From assembly GCA_963925545.1 (NCBI GenBank), contig CAWUSA010000004.1, forward strand, positions 53,154 to 117,153: a stretch of 64,000 nt of DNA, in the 5' to 3' direction. Positions 52,364 to 60,922 of this stretch are shown here, piece by piece. The notes under the pieces are model-generated. The model searched no databases. It was not told where the DNA came from and saw only the letters and a program-made list of their open reading frames with translations. Within the stretch, counting starts at the first letter, position 1. Each line of letters begins with the position of its first letter. This stretch comes from TMED14 sp963925545 (GTDB lineage Bacteria; Bacteroidota; Bacteroidia; Flavobacteriales; Schleiferiaceae). A program made the translations under genes and the position numbers.

Positions 52364-53725
52364 ATGCATGAAGCATCGCGAAAGTTGTTTATCTCCAACC
52401 TGGATGGCTGCTACTCGACTCAAGCGAATATGCGGGATCCAATAAACCGCTCCAGCCATTGCTTGCTCACGGGCTAAAACCCATACTTGGCTCCTCATGC
52501 AGGAGGGAACCTTAGCCTCAGTCAATGCATCACTCACTTTCTTTTGCCCTTGACTCATGCCAAATGGCTCAATGAAATCGCCCTCAATCCATGGTCGCCA
52601 ATGCAGCTGATCTGGCAGACGATCCCAGGCAAAAACTGGCTCAGATAGGGATCCATAATCACCCACTGGGCCTTGTGGCATTGCTTCCATGACCCATTGC
52701 TGTTCTGTCTGCCACAGGCCATCCAGCCACGCATCGCCCTGGAAGTTGTCTTGAATACCCACGGCAACATGATTGGCTACAGGCGTTGTTCGTTCCGGAA
52801 TAAGGATCAACCCTTCTCTTTCAGCCCACAAAGCCCATCCGGGCATGGTCAAATGAGCTCCCACCTGAGAATGCCCCAAATCCATGATGGCTTGCGGATC
52901 AAATGCCGCGTAATCTTTGAGTAAATACCACAGAATCACTTTGCTGTGAGGGTGGTCCAGGACATCTCGGTAGATGACCTGATGACCTGGCACTTCAGTC
53001 GACCCCCCCATGTAAAGCACCCCTTCTCTGGCAATGGATGCTTCCACAAAGGCATGCATCTCCCGCAAATGACCCATGGTTTTTACCAAACCAGAAACCG
53101 CATATGGCATGGCGTCTATTAATGCTGGCATGGCATGGTGGCGCAAATGATTCCTTGTGTAGGCATCCGTGGCATTGCTTTGATCCTCCCGCCATGGAAT
53201 GCCCCAGGTTTTTGCCGCTTGCCGAATGACCGTTTTATGGAGATTCCAGAATGGACGAATCACATCATCCCTTAGGGGCTGCATGGCAATCAGTCCATCG
53301 ATGCCACTGCCTCTTGCTGCATGAAACAAAAAGGTCTCAGCTGCATCATCAGCGTGATGAGCTGTGACTAAGTGACTAGCATGGAGCGATTTACAAAGGG
53401 ATCTGGCTCCATCTAATCGCATGACCCTAGCCCGGGATTGAAGCTCTGGAGCTTGGCTGAAATCCTTGGGTGCTAGCATCTGATGGAAGGGGATACCTGT
53501 TTGCGCAGCCCATGAGGCAACCACATCGGCATCGGCATCAGAATCCTCACCACGAATCCTATAATTGACATGAAATAACACATGCTCAACCTTCAGCTCA
53601 AACAAAGCCTTGGTCAAGGTCATCGAATCCACACCGCCTGAGCAGAGCAGAATCAAAGGCGTCTCAAACGCTAGGCCGTCCAATGACGACTTCACTGATG
53701 CCAATAAATCTTTGGTTGACTTCAT
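52361..53725 (-). CDS. tilS: tRNA(Ile)-lysidine synthetase
   Basis: Adds lysidine to the wobble cytidine of tRNA-Ile(CAU); essential in bacteria. 454 residues from the ATG at 53725 (MKSTKDLLASVKSS). The N-type ATP-pyrophosphatase motif LLCSGGVDSMTLTKAL is near residue 30, followed by FHVNYRIRGEDSDADAD, TAHHADDAAETFLFHAARGSGIDGL and the acceptor-binding WREDQSN. The C-terminal domain follows. It overlaps pabB by four bases. A longer frame to 53839 is antisense-like and rejected. Confidence 0.94.
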   Translation of the reverse strand: MKSTKDLLASVKSSLDGLAFETPLILLCSGGVDSMTLTKALFELKVEHVLFHVNYRIRGEDSDADADVVASWAAQTGIPFHQMLAPKDFSQAPELQSRARVMRLDGARSLCKSLHASHLVTAHHADDAAETFLFHAARGSGIDGLIAMQPLRDDVIRPFWNLHKTVIRQAAKTWGIPWREDQSNATDAYTRNHLRHHAMPALIDAMPYAVSGLVKTMGHLREMHAFVEASIAREGVLYMGGSTEVPGHQVIYRDVLDHPHSKVILWYLLKDYAAFDPQAIMDLGHSQVGAHLTMPGWALWAEREGLILIPERTTPVANHVAVGIQDNFQGDAWLDGLWQTEQQWVMEAMPQGPVGDYGSLSEPVFAWDRLPDQLHWRPWIEGDFIEPFGMSQGQKKVSDALTEAKVPSCMRSQVWVLAREQAMAGAVYWIPHIRLSRVAAIQVGDKQLSRCFMH

Positions 53726-55056
53726 GATGGTTGACTTTGCATGGATGCCTTTACAGCATGGGTTTTCAAGGCGCATTCCTCCCACTCCATGCGTGGGTCT
53801 GATTGCAATGTCAGGGCTGAACCTGCCCATGTCTCCCATGCTTGGCTAGGGGTATGATGGACCAAGGAGCGAATGATCACATTCCAATCGCATTCCCCAC
53901 TGGGACGCACATAGCCCAATGCGCCACTGTACCACCCGCGGGGCGAGCTTTCATGGGACTGAATCAAATGCATGGCACTGACCTTGGGTGCGCCTGTCAT
54001 GCTACCCATTGGGAAGCTTGCAGCAATGGCATCGAGCCAATCACACCCTCCCTTAAGCAGCCCTTCCACCGTGCTCACTAAATGGTGCACCGTTGGCAGG
54101 GTTCGCACCTCCAACAAGCGAGGGACCGTCACAGTTGACATCTCAGCGACACGGCTTAAATCGTTGCGGACCAGGTCCACGATCATGATGTTTTCTGCCT
54201 GTTCCTTCAAGGAATTCCGGAGCGAATTGGCACTCAAGGCATCTTGGTGCAAATCATCAAACCGCGCGGCTGTTCCTTTGATGGGCTGCGATGACATGAC
54301 CATGCCCCTGTCTGATGTTGCCAATTGAATGTAACGCTCTGGAGAGGCGCTGATCAACCAGTGGTCTGCGGCTGCGAAGAGCCCACTCATCGGTGCATCA
54401 GCACGGCGGAGCAGGTCTTGGTAAACTGTCACCGGATTCAACGCAAGCCCTTTTGCCTGATGACGAGTGCAGAGGTTTACTTCATAGATGTCGCCTCGCT
54501 GCATGTGCTGCATCAAATCATTGGCCTCCTTCAAATACTTGGCTTCAGTCCACTCTGACTCCCAGTTGACAGGTCCATTGCTAGATGGTGATACTTCAAT
54601 CAGAGATGACTGCAAGGCTTCCCACCACAATTGTGGCGTTGCCCATGGGGCCTGATCGTGCAAATGCAACAGCACCTCACCGGTCAGCCCACAATCGACA
54701 ACCCACAGCGGCTGAAACAAAAGCATGTCTTCTTGCAGCTGGCCTTCATGGCGATCCATGCCTGCCTCAAAGGCATGACGCATTTCATAGCCTATGACCC
54801 CAAAGCACCAGGTCGGGTCCTTGCGCCAAGTAGCAGCAAATGCCTCCCATGCTTCGCTGCTGGCACGAGGGATTCGGTGCCATTGAACCAAGCCCCCAGC
54901 AGCTAAAAATTGCTGGCGATTGAGTTGTTCAGGTCCTGCGCCATGCGCCTGACCTGTCTCCAGGAGACAAAATGGCTCCACTGTTGACGCTGCCTGTCGC
55001 AGCGTGGTTAAAAGCTCCGACGGCAACTCATCAAAATGATGTGCCGTATAAGACAT
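53722..55056 (-). CDS. pabB: Aminodeoxychorismate synthase component I
   Basis: Makes 4-amino-4-deoxychorismate for folate synthesis. The 444 residues include GDIYEVNLCTRHQAKG, MSSQPIKGTAARFDD (the lysine in PIKGT marks PabB rather than TrpE), ENIMIVDLVRNDLSRVAE, FPMGSMTGAPKVSAMHLIQ and a closing WETWAGSALTLQSDP block. It sits between lpd and tilS with 1- and 4-base overlaps. folC, in the same pathway, is encoded at 44.8-46.1 kb. Confidence 0.92.
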   Translation of the reverse strand: MSYTAHHFDELPSELLTTLRQAASTVEPFCLLETGQAHGAGPEQLNRQQFLAAGGLVQWHRIPRASSEAWEAFAATWRKDPTWCFGVIGYEMRHAFEAGMDRHEGQLQEDMLLFQPLWVVDCGLTGEVLLHLHDQAPWATPQLWWEALQSSLIEVSPSSNGPVNWESEWTEAKYLKEANDLMQHMQRGDIYEVNLCTRHQAKGLALNPVTVYQDLLRRADAPMSGLFAAADHWLISASPERYIQLATSDRGMVMSSQPIKGTAARFDDLHQDALSANSLRNSLKEQAENIMIVDLVRNDLSRVAEMSTVTVPRLLEVRTLPTVHHLVSTVEGLLKGGCDWLDAIAASFPMGSMTGAPKVSAMHLIQSHESSPRGWYSGALGYVRPSGECDWNVIIRSLVHHTPSQAWETWAGSALTLQSDPRMEWEECALKTHAVKASMQSQPS

Positions 55057-56450
55057 CAGGCGTGTATGGCTCGTTGATCCGTGGCGGCCAATGCCGCTTC
55101 CTTGATGGCCTCTGAGTAGGTTGGATGACCGTGACAGATGCGTGCAATATCCTCTGCTGAGGCTCGGTAAGCCATAGCTGTAGCAGCTTCCATGATCAAG
55201 TCCGCTGCGCGGGCTGCAACGATGTGCACGCCTAAGACCTCATCCGTGGATGCATCAGCAAGGATTTTCACCATGCCATCCACATCACCAGATGCTCTGG
55301 AACGCCCAAGGGCGCGCATGGGAAATTGACCCACTTTGTAGGCAATACCAGCCTCCTTCAATTGGGGTTCTGTTTGACCCACAGATGCTGCTTCCGGCCA
55401 GGTGTAAACCACGCCCGGAATTAGATTATGATCCAGCTGAGGCTTCTGGCCAGCAAGGCGTTCAGCCACAGCCACACCTTCCTCTTCTGCCTTGTGAGCA
55501 AGCATGGCGCCAGGGGCCACGTCGCCAATGGCATAAATGTGGGAAAGGCTTGTCTGGCTCTCTTGGTTTACTGCCAAACGACCCAATTTGTCTGTGGTCA
55601 ATCCCACTGCATCAAGGTTCAAGCCATCAGTGTATGCGCGACGACCCACTGCGACCAGGCAGTAGTCTGCTTTGAGCTCAATGGCCTTGTCCTTCTTGTC
55701 TGTGGCAGCGATGGTGACCACATTGCCCTTTCGGGTGACCTTAACCACCTTGGTGCTTAGGTTGAATTTCATGCCCAATTTCTTGAGTGAACGGTTCATC
55801 TCCTTACTCACTGCCGGATCCATGTTAGGTAGCAGGGTTTTCGCGTACTCCACCACGGTCACATCAGCGCCCAATCGGCGGTAAACAGAACCGAGTTCTA
55901 AACCAATCACGCCTCCGCCAATGATGACCAAATGCTTAGGGACTTCTGTCAGCTTCAATGCCTCCGTGGAGGAAATGATGCGCTCCTTGTCAAAGGGAGC
56001 AAAGGGTAGCTCAACCGGCTTGGAACCGGTAGCGATGATGATGTGTTTTCCAGTGATCTGGGTCGTTGAATCTCCCTTGATTGCAATGGTGTTGGCGTCT
56101 ACGAAGGAGCCTACGCCTTGGTGCACATCAATGCCATTTTTCTTCATCAAGAAATCCACACCTTCACAGGTGACATCCACCACAGACTGCTTGCGGGCAA
56201 CCATGGTTTCAAAATTCAACACGGGTTTCTGCACCTCAATGCCATGGTCTGCAAAGTTGGCAACCGCATTGTGGTAATGCTCCGATGAATCCAGCAAGGC
56301 CTTGGAGGGAATGCAGCCTACATTGAGGCAGGTTCCACCGAGGGTTGGGTACTTTTCTACAAGGGCAGTTTTCATGCCTAGTTGTGCACATCGGATGGCG
56401 CCTACATAGCCACCAGGTCCAGAGCCAATCACAATTACATCATAGTCCAT
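55056..56450 (-). CDS. lpd: Dihydrolipoyl dehydrogenase
   Basis: E3 flavoenzyme of 2-oxoacid dehydrogenase complexes. 464 residues from the ATG at 56450 (MDYDVIVIGSGPGGYVGAIRC, FAD Rossmann motif). The redox-active disulfide is in GGTCLNVGCIPSKALL. The NAD motif is LVIIGGGVIGLELGSVY, then AIGDVAPGAMLAHKAEEEG, and the C-terminal GHPTYSEAIKEAA contains the catalytic His-Glu pair. A consensus -7 element lies 20 bases upstream, giving a leader with AAGGA before the ATG. It leads the lpd-pabB-tilS group. Confidence 0.96.
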   Translation of the reverse strand: MDYDVIVIGSGPGGYVGAIRCAQLGMKTALVEKYPTLGGTCLNVGCIPSKALLDSSEHYHNAVANFADHGIEVQKPVLNFETMVARKQSVVDVTCEGVDFLMKKNGIDVHQGVGSFVDANTIAIKGDSTTQITGKHIIIATGSKPVELPFAPFDKERIISSTEALKLTEVPKHLVIIGGGVIGLELGSVYRRLGADVTVVEYAKTLLPNMDPAVSKEMNRSLKKLGMKFNLSTKVVKVTRKGNVVTIAATDKKDKAIELKADYCLVAVGRRAYTDGLNLDAVGLTTDKLGRLAVNQESQTSLSHIYAIGDVAPGAMLAHKAEEEGVAVAERLAGQKPQLDHNLIPGVVYTWPEAASVGQTEPQLKEAGIAYKVGQFPMRALGRSRASGDVDGMVKILADASTDEVLGVHIVAARAADLIMEAATAMAYRASAEDIARICHGHPTYSEAIKEAALAATDQRAIHA

Positions 56451-56470
56451 ATCATTCCTTTTTGGTGAGA

Positions 56471-56478
56471 CAAAGGTA
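56471..56478 (-). promoter_or_regulatory. -7 element for lpd
   Basis: The minus strand reads TACCTTTG, an exact match, located between the lnt stop at 56501 and the lpd ATG at 56450. It leaves a leader of about 15-20 bases and supports the shorter lpd start. Confidence 0.45.
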
Positions 56479-56500
56479 GGCACTGCCTGGCAACTGGCGG

Positions 56501-58117
56501 TCAGCCCCTGACGCGCTGTCGCACCCAAACACTCAGCAAGAGGAAGGGGAAAAGCCAGTAGCCTGCCCGTCCTAGTAAATCACCATAACGGGTGTAAAAG
56601 CTCTGCGTCTCAATCAAGATGACATCGTGGCTGAAAAGATCATCCTCTCCCCAAGACCTTGAAGCCACCACCTCCCCTTGGGGGTTGATAAATGCGGAGA
56701 TGCCGGCATTGGCTGCACGGGTTACCCAGCGTTGGTTTTCAATGGCACGAAGTCGGGCATAATGTGCATGAGCCACATGGCCCGATGTATTAGCCCACCA
56801 TCCATCATTGGTTAAGATGGCAATCAAATTGGCCCCCTCAGCGACAAAGTCTCTAGTGAATGTGGCGTAATCCTGCTCCCAGCAGATAACTGGCGCCACT
56901 TTAATCAGACTATCCGCGTCGCTGAATACTACTCGGTTGGCCTGTGTCCCCAGGGTGCCTGTTGTGCCGCCCATATTAACGGTTAGATCACCCAAATAGG
57001 TTTCCATCAAAGCAGCAAAGGGCATGGTTTCCACACCCACCACCAATTTACTTTTGTGGTAGAAGCGCATGGGGATTCCCTCGCCCCAGTGCAACGCTGT
57101 ATTGAAGGAATCAAAGTAGCGTGTACCGCTGGGAAAAGGCCGTGAAGATGGGGTACGGTCTTTTGGTTGATAGATGGCGTAGGTGCTTGCCCCAAGCAAC
57201 AGATTACAGGATGGATAGACCCCGATGATACTATCTATCTGCCGAATGGGATTGATCATGTTGATGATGCGTTCATCAAAACCCTCATAGAAAAAAGTCT
57301 CTGGGAAAACCATCAGGTTCACGGGCTTCTCAGCAGTCTCAAGGTAATCCATGGCACGAACCTTCCATTGCGCAGCAACGGAGGCATCGCTTTGCTGGTA
57401 TTTTTCATGGTAGGGATCAACGTCGGGATGCGCCAAGGCTACATGCTGGGTCAAACCTTGATCCTCAGCGGTCCACAAAAGAGTCAGTGACAGCAGAGAA
57501 GGCAGGCCAATCAGCAGTATAGCTGGCTTGAAAGCAGGCCACCAAGACTGACCAGATCGCTTGCTCAACATGGCCAGGTACATCACTCGGTTTGTCAACA
57601 AAAGCCATAGAACACCTCCCCGGTGACCCGTGAATTGGAACCATTGAACCCATGGGGTTTTGTCCGCATAAATATTGCCCAGGTCAAGCCAAGGAAAACT
57701 CAAGGCCCAGTCTTCATGAAAAACCTCCAAGGCCAACCAGCCCAGCACCAAAGCCCACATGGCACGTTTTGCATCAAACAGTCGCAAAACCCATGCATAG
57801 ATGGTCCACAGCATCGCCATCAAGAAGCCATTGAAAAATACCGTTGCAAACAGAGCTGACCAATGCGCATTGACCAACCACCAGGTGGTTCCTAAATTGA
57901 ACAGGCCCATGCCTAGGTATGCCAGCCAGAAGATCCTGCGGCCTTTGTGCGGTTTAGCGTCAGCATGGATCATATCCACCATCACAAACATGCCAACCAT
58001 GGCTACTGACGTCACCAAAAACAGGCTGCCGCCCCAGGACCAAGGGAAGGCACCTGGCCAAGCAATCGACAACAAAAGGGCGGTCAACAAGACCCAGGCA
58101 ATTGGACGCTTCATCAT
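56501..58117 (-). CDS. lnt: Apolipoprotein N-acyltransferase
   Basis: Adds the third acyl chain to the N-terminal cysteine of lipoproteins. 538 residues from the ATG at 58117 (MMKRPIAWVLLTALLLSIAW); an in-frame ATG at 58138 would leave only six bases before pssA. About seven membrane segments precede a nitrilase-like domain with the catalytic triad positions MVFPETFFYEGF (Glu), the KSKLVVGVETMPF region (Lys) and APVICWEQDYA (Cys), then LTNDGWWANTSG. The window encodes many predicted lipoproteins that would be substrates. Confidence 0.92.
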   Translation of the reverse strand: MMKRPIAWVLLTALLLSIAWPGAFPWSWGGSLFLVTSVAMVGMFVMVDMIHADAKPHKGRRIFWLAYLGMGLFNLGTTWWLVNAHWSALFATVFFNGFLMAMLWTIYAWVLRLFDAKRAMWALVLGWLALEVFHEDWALSFPWLDLGNIYADKTPWVQWFQFTGHRGGVLWLLLTNRVMYLAMLSKRSGQSWWPAFKPAILLIGLPSLLSLTLLWTAEDQGLTQHVALAHPDVDPYHEKYQQSDASVAAQWKVRAMDYLETAEKPVNLMVFPETFFYEGFDERIINMINPIRQIDSIIGVYPSCNLLLGASTYAIYQPKDRTPSSRPFPSGTRYFDSFNTALHWGEGIPMRFYHKSKLVVGVETMPFAALMETYLGDLTVNMGGTTGTLGTQANRVVFSDADSLIKVAPVICWEQDYATFTRDFVAEGANLIAILTNDGWWANTSGHVAHAHYARLRAIENQRWVTRAANAGISAFINPQGEVVASRSWGEDDLFSHDVILIETQSFYTRYGDLLGRAGYWLFPFLLLSVWVRQRVRG

Positions 58118-58122
58118 GGGCT

Positions 58123-58130
58123 TAAAAGTA
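58123..58130 (-). promoter_or_regulatory. Candidate -7 element for lnt
   Basis: The minus strand reads TACTTTTA (last base differs from consensus), ending five bases before the ATG at 58117. Confidence 0.35.
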
Positions 58131-58147
58131 ATACTCATTGGCGGATG

Positions 58148-58155
58148 TATATTTG
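58148..58155 (+). promoter_or_regulatory. -7 element for pssA
   Basis: TATATTTG, an exact match, ends four bases before the ATG at 58160. This supports that start over the ATG at 58145, which lies inside the promoter region. Confidence 0.5.
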
Positions 58156-58159
58156 GCCC

Positions 58160-58819
58160 ATGCGATGGATTCCCAACGCCCTCACAATGGGCAATGTATT
58201 TTTTGGTTGCATGGCCATCACCCTAGTTCCCGGAATGGACCTCCAGGGCATCACCCTTTGGATGACTGCCTCCCTGATTTGCGATGCGTTGGACGGATGG
58301 GCCTCAAGAAAATTAGGGGTTGAAGGTAAGATGGGGCTGCAATTGGACAGTCTGGCAGATGCCATCACCTTTGGTCTGTTACCCAGCCTCTTGGCCTACC
58401 AGATTCTGTTAGACTCATCTTTTGCTGTCCCTTCATTGGCCTTTATCGTGGTGATTGCCTCTGTTTATCGGCTGGCCCGCTTCAATGTTGGTGAAGCCGG
58501 CAAGAAAGGCTTCATAGGCCTACCTACCCCAGCCCATGCACTGTTCATCCTTGGTTTAGCTCATGCACAACTTGACGGCCTGATACAACTCAGCGCTTAC
58601 GCCTTGTTGGCTTTGATTGCCTTGAGCAGCTACAGCTTGAATGCCTCATGGCCGGTGATGAGCTTCAAGGACATGCCTTCGGGATTTGCAGCACAGAAAT
58701 ACCGATGGCTATTCCTGGTCTGTTCCTTGATTTTGTTGGTAACATTTGAACTTGCCGCACTCACATTCATCATACCTTTGCTTCTCGTATTCTCCGCAAT
58801 TGAAAAACGATTCGCATGA
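58160..58819 (+). CDS. pssA: CDP-diacylglycerol-serine O-phosphatidyltransferase
   Basis: Makes phosphatidylserine, the precursor of phosphatidylethanolamine. 219 residues from MRWIPNALTMGN. The CDP-alcohol phosphotransferase motif is complete: CDALDGWASRKLGVEGKMG followed by LQLDSLADAITFG, with all conserved aspartates. About six membrane helices are predicted. The stop overlaps the purS start by four bases. It diverges from lnt. Confidence 0.93.
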   Translation: MRWIPNALTMGNVFFGCMAITLVPGMDLQGITLWMTASLICDALDGWASRKLGVEGKMGLQLDSLADAITFGLLPSLLAYQILLDSSFAVPSLAFIVVIASVYRLARFNVGEAGKKGFIGLPTPAHALFILGLAHAQLDGLIQLSAYALLALIALSSYSLNASWPVMSFKDMPSGFAAQKYRWLFLVCSLILLVTFELAALTFIIPLLLVFSAIEKRFA

Positions 58820-59070
58820 CCTTTAGAGCAGAAATTGACATCATGCCACTCAAGGCACTTCTTGACCCTCAAGGCAAGGCCGTTGGCAACAGCATGGCAA
58901 ACATTGGCTTGTCTGACATCAGCAATGTGCGCATTGGCAAGCATATCACCATGGAAATCAAGGCGACAAGCAAGGAAGATGCCTCTGAGCAAGTGGAAGC
59001 TGCATGCAAGCAAATGCTCGCTAATCCAGTGATGGAGAGCTTTGTGTTTGAGATTTTCAACCAGGCTTAA
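58816..59070 (+). CDS. purS: Phosphoribosylformylglycinamidine synthase subunit PurS
   Basis: Small subunit that bridges PurL and PurQ in purine synthesis. The 84 residues match PurS length and pattern: FRAEIDIMPLKALLDPQGKAV, then IGLSDISNVRIGKHITMEI, and the closing NPVMESFVFEIF. It is coupled to pssA by an ATGA overlap. PurL and PurQ are not nearby; purK and purE at 3.7-5.4 kb belong to the same pathway. Confidence 0.93.
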   Translation: MTFRAEIDIMPLKALLDPQGKAVGNSMANIGLSDISNVRIGKHITMEIKATSKEDASEQVEAACKQMLANPVMESFVFEIFNQA

Positions 59071-59075
59071 GCCCC

Positions 59076-59648
59076 TTGAATTTTTTAGCTCACCTCACCC
59101 TTTCTCCACCCGGGGAAGACGACATCATGGTAGGGAATTTTTTTGCCAATTTTGCACCAGGCAAATCCTGGCAATCACTTCCAGAAGGCATTGGCAAGGG
59201 GGTTCTTCTGCATCGGCGCATCGATGACTGGACTGACAATCATCCCATTATCAAACAAAGCAAAGCCTTGCTCCCCCCAGAGGCAGGCCTCTTCAAAGGG
59301 GTGCTTTTGGATGTGTATTGGGACCATTTTTTGGCGCGATCCTTTGCCACCTATCACACACAGACATTGGCATCATTCACTAAAACCAGTACAACGCGAT
59401 TGAAGGAGGGCGCAAGCAAGCATTTCCCTCAAGGCGTCCCCATGGTTGAAGCCATGGACCGACATGACTGGCTTTGCGGCTATGCTACCCTGGAAGGTAT
59501 CGATGCCACCTTGGTTCAAATGGGTCAACGATTCCCTCACGAAAACCCCTTGCACCATGGGGCTCAATGGCTGAATCAGGCACATGATGACTTGGGGCTT
59601 CAGTTTGACAAACTCTGGCCAGAGGCCATGGAGACATTCCTTACCTAG
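59076..59648 (+). CDS. AcpH-like acyl carrier protein phosphodiesterase (DUF479)
   Basis: 190 residues from a TTG start, accepted because MNFLAHLTLSP is the conserved beginning of this HD-like family. Other family residues are IMVGNFFANF, GVLLHRRIDDWTDNHP, LFKGVLLDVYWDHFLA and the AMDRHDWLCGYATLEG block with further metal-ligand histidines. Members remove phosphopantetheine from ACP in some species, but many are untested. It follows purS by five bases. Confidence 0.85.
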   Translation: MNFLAHLTLSPPGEDDIMVGNFFANFAPGKSWQSLPEGIGKGVLLHRRIDDWTDNHPIIKQSKALLPPEAGLFKGVLLDVYWDHFLARSFATYHTQTLASFTKTSTTRLKEGASKHFPQGVPMVEAMDRHDWLCGYATLEGIDATLVQMGQRFPHENPLHHGAQWLNQAHDDLGLQFDKLWPEAMETFLT

Positions 59649-59697
59649 GTGCTTTTTTTTTCGCAACTTTACTGACTTAAAACAAAACCCCATTGCG

Positions 59698-60486
59698 ATG
59701 CTCACATGGATCATTGAACCCGTAAGAGCCAGCTTAAGGCTCGTTGCTCTATTGCTCATTGTAACGATAGAATGCGTCGTCATTGTCCTTGTGAGGCTTT
59801 TAGCAGGTAACCAAGGGGCAGCCATGGCAAGGGTCTGGTTCAATCAGCTCATCCTCTTTGTGCTTGGCTTCAAGCACAATAAACACGGGCAATGGGTGAA
59901 AGGTGAGCCGGCCATGATTTTATTCAACCACCCTTCATACATTGATCTTTTCTTGATATCCTCTACCTGGCCAACGGCAGTCATGGCAGCCATTGAATTC
60001 AAATACTTTCCCTTTATTGGGCAATTAGCCATGGCATTGAATACTATTTGGATTGACCGTAAAAACCCAGGCAACGTGAGAGAAATGGCCGCATCCAGAT
60101 ACAAAGAAGGCTGTGGCATCTTCCTCTGTCCTGAAGGAAGGACCTCTGGAAGCCACTCCATGTATCCCCTTTTTCCAGGGATGTTCAAAACCGCCATGGT
60201 GCATCAGATTCCCATCGTTTTTTACAACCTGCGTTTCAGCAGTGAAGACATCCCCTACTTTCACGACCTCAAGAAGGGTTTTATTCCCCATTTTTTGGCC
60301 CATATTTGGATCATTCTCAAACGAAAACGCAGCGAAATCACAACCCATATCGGCAAACCACATATGGTGACCAATGTGTCAGAATCCATGCAGGCATATT
60401 ATGACTACCATGAGCAATACCTCAAGGATTGCCCAGGCTTTGAAATCGTCCCGCCTGCGACGGATTCAACAAGTGTAACCGGTTAA
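59698..60486 (+). CDS. 1-acylglycerol-3-phosphate acyltransferase family protein (PlsC-like)
   Basis: 262 residues from the ATG at 59698; a longer frame to 59584 runs through the AcpH-like gene and is rejected. It has an N-terminal hydrophobic segment, then NHPSYIDLFLIS (the HxxxxD acyltransferase motif), ALNTIWIDRKNPGN, and LCPEGRTSGSHSMYPLFPG. It probably adds the second acyl chain in phospholipid synthesis or acylates another glycolipid. It fits with pssA nearby. Confidence 0.86.
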   Translation: MLTWIIEPVRASLRLVALLLIVTIECVVIVLVRLLAGNQGAAMARVWFNQLILFVLGFKHNKHGQWVKGEPAMILFNHPSYIDLFLISSTWPTAVMAAIEFKYFPFIGQLAMALNTIWIDRKNPGNVREMAASRYKEGCGIFLCPEGRTSGSHSMYPLFPGMFKTAMVHQIPIVFYNLRFSSEDIPYFHDLKKGFIPHFLAHIWIILKRKRSEITTHIGKPHMVTNVSESMQAYYDYHEQYLKDCPGFEIVPPATDSTSVTG

Positions 60487-60491
60487 AGATT

Positions 60492-60499
60492 TAACTTTA
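60492..60499 (+). promoter_or_regulatory. Weak -7-like element upstream of cysteine-rich protein
   Basis: TAACTTTA, one mismatch from consensus, lies 24 bases before the ATG at 60524, in a distinctly A+T-rich stretch. Confidence 0.25.
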
Positions 60500-60523
60500 G
60501 TCTTTTAACTTAAAAAAACCTCT

Positions 60524-60730
60524 ATGGAAACTTATAAATGTGATAAATGTGGGATGTCAGTTAACGCTTCTTGCGGAAAATGTGACATTCCTTTAGAAAA
60601 CAGCCATATCAGTCTAGGGGACGGAACTCAAGTTCAAGTTTCAAAATGCCCTAGTTGTGAAGGCAAAATAAAATCCCCTTTATGTTGTGGGGAAGACATG
60701 AGTTGCCAGATGGTCAGTGGATCAGTCTAA
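60524..60730 (+). CDS. Small cysteine-rich protein, probable metal-binding
   Basis: 68 residues with four cysteine pairs: YKCDKCG near the start, CGKCD at about 17-21, SKCPSC in the middle and LCCG near the end. This suggests one or two zinc-ribbon or iron-binding sites. No signal or membrane segment. Similar small proteins exist in Bacteroidota as far as I recall, without known function. The coding part is clearly richer in A+T than neighbouring genes, which could reflect high expression or another origin. Confidence 0.8.
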   Translation: METYKCDKCGMSVNASCGKCDIPLENSHISLGDGTQVQVSKCPSCEGKIKSPLCCGEDMSCQMVSGSV

Positions 60731-60750
60731 AGTAAATGAGAGGTGGCATT

Positions 60751-60813
60751 TAGCCAATCAATGTATCCACGGCATAGCCAACGATCGCAGCATTGGGGAA
60801 TTACTCACCCGCC
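60751..60813 (-). pseudogene. Remnant of the 3' end of a PAP2 phosphatase gene
   Basis: About 53 of 63 bases agree with 63422-63484, the end of the intact PAP2 gene, in the same orientation (hand count). The minus-strand reading is R/QAGE, stop, FPxxxIVGYAVxxLIG, stop, matching the intact RAGEHFPSDVIVGYAVGALIG with two nonsense changes. Similarity fades and shifts frame beyond 60813. It lies in the gap 60731-60922, where no gene is evident. Confidence 0.75.
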
Positions 60814-60922
60814 TGCAACGGATTAAACAGGTGTAATGGGTTGAAGACGACTCCCTTTTTTGGGACTTGAAGATGTTTGTTGTGCGATGAAATGCATCGC
60901 ATTCAACCTTCAATCTTCAACC

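Noticed and set aside
53726..53839. N-terminal extension of TilS
   Set aside because: It runs through pabB in another frame, and the family's N-terminus fits the ATG at 53725.
56451..56528. N-terminal extension of dihydrolipoyl dehydrogenase
   Set aside because: It overlaps the lnt end and the TACCTTTG element; the FAD motif starts right after the ATG at 56450.
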